Part shown: positions 21,634 to 43,263 of the stretch, one piece after another | How positions within the stretch are numbered: position 1 is the stretch's first letter | Layout: every line of letters begins with the position of its first letter | NCBI RefSeq assembly: GCF_910592395.1 | Contig: NC_088309.1 | Coordinates: 3,908,501-3,972,500, forward strand | DNA length: 64,000 bases | Source: Lineus longissimus | Lineage: Eukaryota > Nemertea > Pilidiophora > Heteronemertea > Lineidae | Direction: 5' to 3' | Notes under the pieces: model-generated | What the model was told of the DNA's origin: nothing | Seen by the model: the letters and a program-made list of their open reading frames with translations, nothing else | Database searches by the model: none | Position numbers and translations under genes: made by a program

Positions 21634-23773
21634 ATGCCCAGGAAGATATCTCCTTGCAGCTTGATGCAGGTGTGCCTGCAAAGTATTGCTGGAAACATGG
21701 ACAAACTGTGGTGCAAGGATTATGAGAAGAATTTTGGGGGCAAAGGCTTGGTCTTATATACTCTTGGCCCTTTTGAGTACATGGGTAAGCTTATTGAATT
21801 CTGGTTAATCATGACTGATAATCTACCACAATTGAACTTGAAATTAAAACTGGAAACTGAGAACATGGTGAAATCAGATGTTTCCGAAGCAGTTTCTGCT
21901 CAAGAGTCCATGTCCAGGATTATAAAGCATTTTGCTTGCAATGACTTTCAGGCTTTACTATACTGGTCAAGAGAGTTTCTCAATGATGATTGACCATAAA
22001 AAAAATCATTGATCTTGGCAGGAACTTCTTTACAATGACATGTTGATGCTCATGTAATGATTGACATTTTACTTACAGATAATGAAATGATTCAAGGTGT
22101 TATTGACAACTTGACCAAGAGTCAGAGACTGCGACGGATCCATCTTGATCTGTTGATCACTTCCAGACTGAGACGCCTTCACATCCAGCTTCCTCCCACC
22201 ATACCAATCAGTCCTGTCATAAAAATGGTTGCATACAGATGCCAGGTCAGTGGGTAGAACCAATTACATGTTAAGAAGTTGTATAGTACTGTGTCAGTCA
22301 AAGAGGTTTTTGCTCCATTTCCAAGGTTCAATCCCTAAAATGGAATGGGACACTTAACTTCAGTTGTGATCCCCTGATTTAATGGCTCCTGCTTTTCAGA
22401 GTATGGACCAAGGCGTAATTGCCATGTTTAGCCCTGGTAACGAAAAAAGCAGTTGGCAGTACTCTTTAATGCACACATGGGATATAATTGTACCACCTTT
22501 ATGCCTTAATTCAAATTGTTCTCCTAATTTTCAGCATCTGGTAGAATTGTCGCTCTTCTTGGGAAGCGGCAAGTGGAGTAGCAAGTCACAGTCAACAAAA
22601 CATAGCAGTCTCTTGATGGAACTAGTCCAAGGTTTACCAAACATTACGTACCTCAACTTCAGTGAGAGTAGCTGTGGCGATGATGTCTTGGCAACAATTG
22701 CTTTGTTTTGCAAGAAAATCAAGGTTTTGAAAGTCAAGGGCTGCCCAGTAACCGATTTAGGGCTCAAGAATTTGTGTTTGGACAGTGAAAATGACAAAAA
22801 GTGCCACTATTTGCATACTTTGGATGTGACGAGGACAGCAGCAACAACCACAGGACTCGCTGAAGTAATTGACAAATTGGAAAACTTGCAGTTCTTGTAC
22901 CATGATGACACTGGTTTGCCGTTGTGGCATCTCAATGGTTGGGAATACCAACAGGGAGTAGTTGAGCCAAAGAACAAGAAATATAAGTTACAGACTTTGA
23001 AGTGTCACTTCCCAGACGAGCATATCACTTTCGATGAATCCGTTGCCATGTTTGACATATTTTACAGATATTGCCCATTTTTGACAACAGTTTACTTGGT
23101 TAATCCACCAAGTAATGAAGCACTGTTGTGCTTGTCGAACTTGAGACTTAAAGATCTTACCTTAGCATGTGACAGTGGTAGTTCACTGATCACTTTTAAT
23201 GGTGGCATCTGTCCACTTCTACAGAAGGTTGGTCATACTCTGGAGAAGTTGGCTTTGGGTGATATAAACCGAATAGATGTTGGTGTGATTGGGCTGCACT
23301 GTAGAAATTTGTTGCACCTTCAGCTGGATTTTTACGATCTCAGTGAAGTACACTTGGATTTTACCAGCAGTGAGACACTAGTTTGCCAAAATGACATTAA
23401 ACCGTTCACAAAAATCCAGAGTATAAATTGCCGCATAGAAGGCATAAGCATTGGTGATTTCTCCTACGTCCTGCAGTCTCTCTTGTCTGGCTGTGCTAGT
23501 TTGAAGTCCCTTTCACTACATCATTTAGACTCATTCTCTGACAATTTGTTACAAGAGGTGTTACTCTGCAATAAGATGCAAGATCTTGAAGAACTGTACT
23601 TGACAAGTTGTGACAATGTCTCCGGTAATGTGATTGAAGACCTCCTCAGGAATGACAACCAGTTGTGTAAAATGGAATTGATCAACTGCAAGCATGTGTA
23701 CAGGAGACATATTGAGAACATGTTGATGTACATTAAAAGGAATAAGTTTGATGTAACATTAAAGTGGTTATAG
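21634..23773 (+). CDS. Leucine-rich-repeat protein of unknown function
   Basis: Three coding exons fit: 21634-21784, 22079-22245, 22400-23773; 1692 bases, 563 residues. I do not recognise an orthologue. The N-terminal 50 residues (including LMQVCLQSIAGNMDKLWCKDY and LGPFEYM) look like the short helical module preceding repeats in substrate-receptor proteins such as F-box or ZYG11-like proteins, but there is no clear F-box. The large last exon holds irregular cysteine-containing leucine-rich repeats (for example LPNITYLNFSESSCGDDVL, VLKVKGCPVTDLGLKNLC, LRDL-type turns, LEELYLTSCDNVSG), the AMN1/FBXL style. No signal peptide or membrane segment, so likely intracellular. An alternative acceptor at 22535 (TTTTCAG) would drop 45 residues. 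Upstream coding extension past 21634 is possible, since the frame stays open for several codons. Confidence 0.8.
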
Positions 23774-25030
23774 ATCGGCATACCAGTACAACTGTATTCA
23801 ACTGTGATTCCAACTGTATTCAGCATTTAAAGGTATCATTCCACTAGATAATGTTGGTGCTACTGTTAAATATATTATGATATTTTATCCCACTGTTATC
23901 ATGACATGTATATGTTACAATTTTCCAAATGATTTAAAATTATAAACTTGTGTTTGTATCAGAAGCTTCTAGATAAGAATAAATATTCATACAGAAGATA
24001 TATCATAAACTTGGTTGTATTTAGATACATCTGAAAGCCACTAGAGCAGTTCTAGAGATTGCGGTTGATTTCAGATGTCATCTTTTTCTATATTGTCAAC
24101 TTTGCCCGATTCCAGTCTTCAAAGATTGAGACAGACAGAATGACACATCCAGATTCAAGATAAGAGACGTCTGCTGTACCAACTATCTGTACAGCTGACC
24201 TATCAAGATCATTTCTTAAGGATATGCTCGCACAACTGACAAAGTCACAGCTTCTAATCAATAAGATAAGACAGTGTCACATCCTCTGAATACCAAAAGA
24301 GATCTCTTCAGCCCCAAATCCTTTATAGAAAGCTGGTGAAGTAAGTGCTAGCTAGCTGGAGTGTGCTTATAGACCAATCGTCTTCACTATCACTGCTGTC
24401 TTGCATGGATTCCATTCATTCCAAATTCGTCTTTTCACGATAAAATCACAACCAGAATGCAGGGAGAACTCCACTTTGAACACTCGCCTCAGAGGCACTG
24501 CTAGATATGCCACAACCACAGAGAACAACTCCCCCATAACCACACTCCGGCGCAGTGAAAGTACTGTGGTGAGGCGGTCTTACTGACTGTGCTTGAATAT
24601 TGTCTTCGCTTTGGAGAATGCCTCAAGATTTCTCTACTCAGCAGGAAAGGATAATATCAAGTTAATGAAACACTTAACGCCATCTTACACGACTTTTACT
24701 GTTTATTATAAAGAAATGTACATGCACAACTGAATTTCTACTTGAACTTCACCTTGAATTTCAATACTGGTACTTCTTTCCACTCCCAAGACCTCCAAAA
24801 GTTGCTCCTCAACAAAGAACTCGCCAAGAGAACACAGACTATCTACCATAATGCGATGCTATGCAACACTGGTGTAGTCCAAAATATTCAGTGTCATTAT
24901 TTTTTGCAGTCATTGTGTCAACATGATTATCTTTTACAAAACAAGCCTTTTCAAGATTCTTCTAATGGCTTCTATCTATTGTAGCAAACATTTGCTGCTG
25001 ACACATCACTTGCACCACACTTCATAATCG
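23774..25030. other. 3' flanks of the convergent LRR gene and LYRM9
   Basis: Plus-strand AATAAA at 23978-23983 suits the LRR transcript, about 205 bases past its stop. Minus-strand AATAAA at 24702-24707 suits LYRM9. Open frames at 24401-24586 and 24742-24984 have no recognised similarity. Confidence 0.55.
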
Positions 25031-25919
25031 TCAAGAGGGTCTTGGTTTAGAGTACTGAAAATGAGAGAAAATGCATGAGGATCACATATCATATCATAGA
25101 TGGAGGACACTGAAAGCGGGTGTAGTAGTCAATTTTGAGGTTTTCTATGCAGTTGCCCGATGGGGAAGTGTTTGAAATTGTCTGGTTGTTTGTAACAACT
25201 GGGCAGTTGCAACGCAATAAGTTTCATGTCAAAACTCAAGAATTTCTCCTTGTCCTACTTTGATTTATGAAGAAAAGAACATACCTTTTTTACAATCCAT
25301 TCTGCATCTTCCACTGCCCTAGCTATAATCTGCCTCACTCGGTCAGGGTCAGACTCGTCAGCATGGCTTCTGTAGCTCTGAAAAAAGACAGATCCAGTGG
25401 TACTAGCAATCATAGTTGTGGTATGTTCAAAGCCCATTTTTCTTATTTTTTACCCTGCAGGAGCTATAATTGTACAACATTAGCTTGGTGACATCATCTT
25501 GATAAAATGTCCGATGCTGGAGCCATGTCAAATGAACCGATTGTGACTTTGTCTCCATCAAACATCTCTCTATATTGACTCTACTCAGTTGGGACATGTC
25601 TCATCCGGTTTTGACATCGTTCAGACCAGACTGTCACAATGGTTCAATCCATGCAGACTGGAAAGGAAACGAGCAACGAAACAATTTATCTCATTAAGTG
25701 ACTTGCTCAAGGACAGAACTTGCCACTGTCTAGCAGTTCAACTCGTCAACATCAGATGGCACCACCATACGGTAAAGAAAATTCCTTCTGCTTTTGACGC
25801 TTCGTTCAGCTTACCTGCCTAACGTGGTGCCTGTAGTGGTTCTGTGTCTCCTTTGGGAGTTTCTTTATTGTACGAAGTAAGTGCCTGTACAGTTCCAAAG
25901 CATTTTTGGAGCTTGCCAT
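25031..25919 (-). CDS. LYRM9: LYR motif-containing protein 9
   Basis: Three exons in transcript order: 25815-25919, 25285-25377, 25031-25054; 222 bases, 73 residues (human about 78). LYR proteins are small helical proteins, most of which bind mitochondrial acyl carrier protein and help build respiratory complexes or iron-sulphur proteins; LYRM9 itself is poorly characterised. The motif L10-Y11-R12 sits in ALELYRHLLRTIKKLP, followed by HYRHHVRQSYRSHADESDP and RIIARAVEDAEWIVKKY-type helix, matching the family along its length. The last exon is only 24 bases and ends YSKPRPS. The first methionine after an upstream in-frame stretch (MASSKNALELYRHL) was chosen because it matches the family length. 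Confidence 0.93.
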
Positions 25920-26904
25920 TGTGTAAAACACCAAGATTGTCAAGAAGTCTTCTAAATCATTGCCATTGGTGCTGCCATTGATTGGGTTCGTGCAAAACCA
26001 GGATCGGACATGTCGGCGAAATTCCGTTTCGAGGGTGAGGGGCGGGAAATTTGAAAAGCAGCGGACAACACCAGCAACACGTGTCGATAGTTTGGGTCGT
26101 AAAATCACAGTCCAAAAGTTTCTTTACAGATAGATATATCATAGTTACCTGGCAATAATTTGTATTCATATGGTGGAAGGAGGACAGGTTACTTGTATCC
26201 CAACTGTGGAAGATCCATTCAGACCTAAGCTCTACACTTGTATCCATACTGCAGAAGATCCATTCAGACCTCAGCTCTACACTTGTATCCATACTGCAGA
26301 AGATCCATTCAGACCTTAGCTCTACACTTGTATCCACACTGCAGAAGAACCATTCAGATCTAGATCCTCTGACAACTTTCTGATTATGACTTTATCAAGA
26401 GAACATGCCTATGACATGGTCTCCTGCTTTTATCCTTTCTGTAATAGAAGAATCATTTAGATCCTGGGAAACATTTCTGTAACCTGTAACCCCAATCGGA
26501 TCAAAGGGCAATGATGGCTCCAGCCAAATCATGATATCATAACTTGTATCCTCACTGCAAAAGAAAAGAACCATTCCGATCACTGTGGGCAACCCTTTTA
26601 AACCACACTGAATCTTTAACCTTCTGGGCAACCCCCTGGGGGTACTGTCATGTTTTTAAAATGATTATCTCTACTGAGGAAGAACAAGAAATACAGTTAT
26701 AAACCATTTCTGGTGCTCTTTAAGCTGCTCTGTTGGGTGTTTTTCTCTGACGTCATGTTAATGACATCAAACCAATATGCTATGGATGATAAGGGGATTT
26801 GGAGTTGGGAGCAGCTCCATGACAGCAATTACTCATAAAACCTTGTCGTTCTGTCCACTCTTATTGAGCCAATTCATAAGCTCATGAGAGAGACAGCGGA
26901 TCAG
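25920..26904. other. Upstream interval between divergent LYRM9 and 3-beta-HSD genes
   Basis: About 1 kb separating two divergent genes and presumably holding both promoters. It contains the 45-bp minisatellite described separately and a diverged extra copy of it near 26541. I see no other coding sequence. Confidence 0.55.
26191..26367. repeat. 45-bp minisatellite, four copies
   Basis: Units of 45 bases starting ACTTGTATCC begin at 26191, 26236, 26281 and 26326; the middle two are nearly identical and the last is truncated and diverged. A fifth, more degenerate relative lies at about 26541. Since 45 is a multiple of three, the minus strand shows an artificial repetitive open frame. Confidence 0.9.
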
Positions 26905-29331
26905 ATGTTTCCTTGGAGAGTCTTACGAACTGCTCGAATACGGTAAGCTAGACAGGCTCACTTACTTTAGACCATTATTTAGACCAGGGTCTTGGCCTGC
27001 TTGGTTGTGATTTCAGTTTGGGTGCCTTTTCCAGATTACCACTGCACACTTTCTGGCTACTGCCCTCGTCTCAGAAGACTCTTGGACCAACTGGTAGACT
27101 ATGCACTATGTCTGAGAAAGCTGATGGAGATGTTGTCCTGATAACTGGCGGTGCTGGCTTCCTTGGCCAACACTGCATCAGCTTGATCCAGGAGAGAGTC
27201 AACTATGTGAGAGAGATTAGGATACTGGATACGAAACCTTACCAAAATCTCCTGGGTAAGTTCTGAAATGATCTGTGTTGAAATCCATCCCAGGTAAAAT
27301 GGGGAGGGGGGCGGTCAACATTTACCAAAAGTAGCTGATGCCATCGTCACTCCTCCATATGAAGGCTTGAACACATCTGTACCAAAGTTAGATGGACATA
27401 TTCTTGAGAGCTGATTGGATATCCATCTACACCAAAACTGGATCAAAACAGATCTTTACCATACCAGATGAAAACCAACAGTAAGGATGAATAAGACCAA
27501 TCACACAGGCCTGTTTATTTCTAATAATGCTGATATTGTTTTCATGAGTCTCTTGCATCCAAATCCTTTTCGTGAATACATCACTTGCTTCCCCATTCCA
27601 AAGTTAATCATTAGATCTATGTGAGTCTGACTTCTTCTCAACAGGGCTTAATTCTGAAACCGTGGGACATGATCCTGTAGTATGACGAGGGCGACCTTTC
27701 CATTAACAGTAACAGCGGGGGAAAGACGTGGAATACTATTTTGGACATGTGACTGAGACAATTACAGGGTATCAAGATAGATTATTTCAGGGGATTATAC
27801 CAAAAAGAACTAATAAGATTAGCACCATGCCCTGCTTTTATTGGATTCGTGATGAAACTGTTACAATTTGTAATCCTCCTTTCCAGGCCATCGCGAATCT
27901 TTGCCTGTCATTTCTCATGTTGGAGACATTTGTGACATCAGCCTTCTGCGCCAATCCCTGAATGGAGTGGATTCGGTCATTCACATCGCTGGGGTGATCA
28001 GTGTACCTATGTTTCCAAATATCAAGGAGATGGAAAGGGTAAATGTTCAAGGTATGTTGAGTGAATACCACACTTCAGGTGTGAAATGCCGACTATGGTT
28101 GCATTGGCTTCAGATCTTTCTGGTCTGTCTTGTTCCTTTTTACACAAAGAGGCCATCACAGCAATATTTTGACATGCTCAGGTCAGTTACTAATTTTGTT
28201 TCAACATGCTCAAAGAGTGATAGGGTGTAATTTACCAATATCCTCAAATTGTCCTTTTCTTGCAGGTACCCAAAACCTGATCAATGCGTGTCTCGACAAA
28301 GGAGTGAAGAGATTGGTTTACACCAGCACTGTCGATGTTGTTGTTGGCTATGAGAACATCATCGATGGAGACGAGTCTACCCCAATACCTGATGAGTTTG
28401 TCTACAAGGGTTATCCATCAAGCAAGTATCAGGCTGAGGTGCTGGTCAACCAGGCCCATGGAACACCACTTAAAGAAGGTAGGAGCACTCAGAAGTCATT
28501 ACAAAACATATATTTGCTATTCTATTTGGCTTGGTCCAACTGACCCAGTTTTTGGCCCAAACATGCTAAATGACTGAATCAGTATAACAGCCCGACTTCA
28601 ATCACTTCGGCATTGACCAGTTTTTCTGCACGAGAGGTCAAGGCTGCACTGCTTGCTCTTCTGCTGAAAAATCTTAAACCACCAAAAGACCAACAAATGT
28701 AATCAATCATACACCAATCTTGTGTTTCATTTCAGGTAATGGCGCCCTCCACACAATTACCCTTCGTCCAAATGTGATGTATGGTGAGCAGGACCCCCAT
28801 TACATCGTGAAAGCTCTAGAGGGAGCCAGAACAAGGAACGGTGTTCTACAGCGCTTTGGGAGCCCAGATTCTAAATTCCAACATGCATACGCTGGCAATG
28901 CTGCCTGGGCACACATATCGGCAGATAAGGCACTAAAGGAAGACCCGAAGGCTGGAGGACAGTCGTACTTCGTCACTGATGACACCCCTGTTCAGAACCC
29001 TTTTACTCTCCTTGAACCGTTCCTAAAGTCACATGGCTTCAAAGTGTCGGATTCAAGCATTCCATCCTGGTTGGTCCTGGGGGTTTTCAAGTTCATTGAG
29101 TGGATAGCGTGGTTCATAAGTCCAGTGTACACTTTGAACCCATCGATCTCAACAGCTAGTATAACGTACATCAGCAACACGTACAGCTTCAGTAGTAATA
29201 AGGCCCGTGAAAAACTTGGATATCAGCCGATTTATACACCTGAGGAATCCTTGGAGAAGTCTCTGAAATATTACGCTCCACCGTCTCCCATGGGGTCCAG
29301 TCCATTCAGTGTGGACTCGAGCAAGGATTGA
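26905..29331 (+). CDS. HSD3B: 3-beta-hydroxysteroid dehydrogenase/delta-5-4 isomerase family
   Basis: Coding exons: 26905-26942, 27017-27255, 27887-28051, 28266-28478, 28736-29331; 416 residues from ATG 26905, or 373 from the internal ATG at 27108, which matches the roughly 372 residues of vertebrate 3-beta-HSD. The family oxidises 3-beta-hydroxysteroids with NAD and isomerises the double bond, in ER and mitochondrial membranes. Seen: dinucleotide motif TGGAGFLG, catalytic Y-x-x-x-K in KGYPSSKYQAE, LRPNVMYGEQDPHY, GNAAWAHI, YFVTDDTP and a hydrophobic anchor WLVLGVFKFIEWIAWFISPV at about residue 287 of the short form. The 43-residue extension (MFPWRVLRTARIRLGAF...) has six Arg and one Lys with no acidic residue, so it could be a mitochondrial leader. 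Substrate cannot be told. AATAAA signals lie at 29496 and 29500. Confidence 0.9.
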
Positions 29332-30980
29332 ACTGAGAACAAGGAAAATAGGGGGTGCCAATTCATCCACTTTATGACCCCTTAAATTTCCTTGTTAAAG
29401 CACGATTCACTCAATAATCAACATGACAATTTTATCATTTATGAATATGATATCAAAACATTTATCTGTGTTTGTCATTACAAAAATAGAAAAATAATAA
29501 ATAAAACTTCTACTCTATGTTATTGTTGTTTGCTTTTTACTACTGTGATGAAATTTGATGGTCGGCTTACCGTAGAATGAGGATGAAAACTTCATCACAG
29601 CAGCACAAGGTTAATTTTCATGGTGATCAACACCAGTTTCATCACAAACATGCTGTCAGCATTGTTAGTACAATTTTATTACATATCGATATTGAATACT
29701 GCATTTTAAGGTTATTGCTGTAAACTCACTCAGGAGTGTCACAAAATTGTGCCAACATTTACTGACTTAAGTCAAGAACACTCCGGACTGACCTGACAAC
29801 AAGTGGAATGTTGAAGTATTTACCTCTTTAAGATGGCAGAGATTGAGAAGGGAAAATATGAACTCTTATGGACAAATTACAGATTATATGACGAATGATG
29901 ATTACCATGCTATTAGTAAACCCACTACCCACTACGTTCTTCATAAGTTACTCACACACACTAATCTACAGCCTGCTGCCACTAATCTGCTACTATCATA
30001 TAACTTATAATCAATTGATACCAATCGCACTACTGTTTCCCTAGCATTATTTTCTAAATTATATCTAATCTACATTACATGTACACAGTTCTTGTGTTCA
30101 TTGACAATGAGATGGAGCTTAGTTAAACATGTTTAACACTGAAAAAAATCACATTCCTTGCCGAAATTATATTGCTCATAAGAAGACCTGGATTGCTTAT
30201 TGCCGCTGATATTGAACACCCCATTAAAAACTGTCAAAATGCTATAAAAACAGTCAAAATGCATAAACCTTAAAGTTCAACATTAAAATTGAAAATACTG
30301 TGACAATTTTGTTCAAGTTTTAACCATAAAAGCTTAGGCTAAAGAATTGAGTGATCTAATCATTAGTGCACAGCACCTAACTCTGGTCTGGGTTTAAAAC
30401 TGACCAAAGAGAAATGAACATATTGCCATGTAAAATACAGATATCTCAAAATGCTGGGTTACATTGCAGTAAAAAATCTATTCGTTACAATAACAACTGT
30501 CATGATTATAAAAGTTATTTTACAAAAGACAACAAGGAAATGGCTTTCATAACAAATTTGGAGATAAGTCATTTTACGGAACTGTAACAGAATTGATAGG
30601 GAAATCACCTCCTGTTTTTGACTTGACATTTGTGGGATGTTTTTGGCTATTACATCTATCGGGTAAAATCTCATGTACTCCTTTCCTCACATAAATTGTT
30701 GCCACGTAAATGTACGACGTACCGGTACACTTACATGTAGGTGGCAATCCGAAAAGTATGTCAACACTAGGAGGCAAGTCCTCTTAAAAAACATGCACTT
30801 GAGAGAACTCACTGAGGAAGGGTCTCTGCTGACATGCTGAATAAATTGTCTCTCATCGAAAAAATGCCCTACAATACTGACACAGCTACAGCTTCTCCCG
30901 AAGCATGAAATTTCATAGTTTTTACAGTCACTTTAGCCATCCATTTGAATGTAAAGTTCAGTTGAGTAACATTGATCCAT
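29332..30980. other. 3' flanks of the convergent 3-beta-HSD and CCDC171 genes
   Basis: AT-rich 1.6 kb holding the 3-beta-HSD poly(A) signals (29496-29505) and probably the CCDC171 3' UTR. Open frames (for example 30459-30674 on the minus strand) show no recognised similarity. No repeats with clear structure. Confidence 0.6.
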
Positions 30981-41948
<10,968 letters not shown>

Positions 41949-42440
41949 CACAGAATGGTTATCTACATTAAACAAATAACAATAAAATCATCAAGAAAGT
42001 TTAGCTGGATCATTCAATGGTTACCTAGCTTCTCTCTCAATCAACAAAGACGGTTTGGCTAATTTCAGTGCTTGTGATCATCAAAAACCTGAGTAGAGCA
42101 TCTATCCTATGTCTACCGTGGAAGTATTTTAGGTTATGAAGGGAAGAGAGACACAATTCTTGGTTTACTATTGTAATTCAACTGTAAAGTGTAGGCCTAC
42201 ACACATCATGACAATACATGACACACGGTACGTGTGTACAAAATACACAGTGTACATTTGTACATGATGAGAAATTTATAGTACAAAATAACCATTAGAT
42301 ACCAACATATCATAAGTTTATCGTATTCAAAGTAAAGCTAAAGAGTTCCTCACACCGTTGGAAGAGACAAGTCTGGAAAATTTTGTAACGAAATGTGGAA
42401 TTTGGAAGATTATTTTAGAACAAAATCGAAAAATCCCTCG

Positions 42441-42456
42441 CGCCGCCCGCCATATT
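42441..42456 (-). promoter_or_regulatory. GC-rich ATGGCGG element, probable CCDC171 promoter
   Basis: The minus strand reads CAATATGGCGGGCGGCGCGA, a GC-rich island in AT-rich surroundings with a YY1-like ATGGCGG core. It lies about 490 bases upstream of the CCDC171 ATG with an acceptor in between. Function is inferred from position. Confidence 0.4.
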
Positions 42457-42636
42457 GTTTACTAACGGATACAGCGAAATACACAGGAAAAAAATGGTAA
42501 AACTTATCTATCATGAGCAGTTATTTCAATATACTCAGTCACATATATTTTCAAACTTTCAAACAAATTAATTGTATAATTCTTAATGAGCTACGTAATA
42601 CTAATTAGAAAACATGACATTTTGGTTGGTCTGAAG

Positions 42637-43121
42637 CGGTGATCCTAAATTGCGTCCAGTGGGGACCAGTGGCGTCTAACGCGAAATAATAGGTGTATAT
42701 GGTTAAAAATGTTTTCAAGCTCCTAAAACACTTTCAATAAACAAGATTTAGAAGTTTGGTGGAGTTTGCAAACCTAGTTTTTGAATAATCATCACCAGAA
42801 AACGATCTTAGTATGCCAACCTGATGCCAGCCCACCAAACTTTGAGGGCCGCTGTCCACACTTTCGTCCACACTGTCACTTTCGTCCACACTTTCGTCCA
42901 CAGCTTACATACACCTACCCATCCAGTACTTTTGCTGGACGCATACTAAGATCGTTTTCTGGCGATGATTATTCAAAAACTAGGTTTTCAAACTCCACCA
43001 AACTTCTAAATCTTGTTTATTGAAAGTGTTTTAGGAGCTTGAAAACATTTTTAACCATATACACCCCATTATTTCGCGTTGGACGCCACTGGTCGCAATT
43101 GGACGCAAAATAGGATGACCC
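42637..43121. mobile_element. 485-bp MITE-like element with ~170-bp inverted repeats and 8-bp target duplication
   Basis: The left arm (42637 to about 42815) and right arm (about 42943 to 43121) are inverted copies at roughly 90% identity by eye, including the shared phrases GGTGTATATGGTTAAAAATG, AAACACTTTCAATAAACAAG and ACGATCTTAGTATGC. The element is flanked on both sides by the direct repeat GTCTGAAG (42629-42636 and 43122-43129), as expected of an 8-bp target-site duplication (hAT and some other DNA-transposon superfamilies). The ~130-bp centre carries short TTTCGTCCACA repeats and no coding capacity. It would fold into a long hairpin. The 42781-43023 open frame is not a gene. Confidence 0.9.
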
Positions 43122-43263
43122 GTCTGAAGTGTGCCGAGTTCTTGACCCGGCGTACTGAGGTTTTCCGATTTGCTGACTACTACTGTACTACTATTTGTAT
43201 AGTACAGCACATTAATATCATCAAATTTCAGCCTTAAAACGTATTGGTCAGAACGCATAAATC

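Larger units (their letters stand above)
41949..43263. other. Shared upstream region of divergent CCDC171 and THOC5
   Basis: 1.3 kb between two divergent start codons. It contains the probable CCDC171 first exon and promoter (YY1-like GGCGG element near 42445) and, closer to THOC5, the 485-bp MITE-like element described separately. Only about 135 bases separate the element from the THOC5 ATG. Confidence 0.7.
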
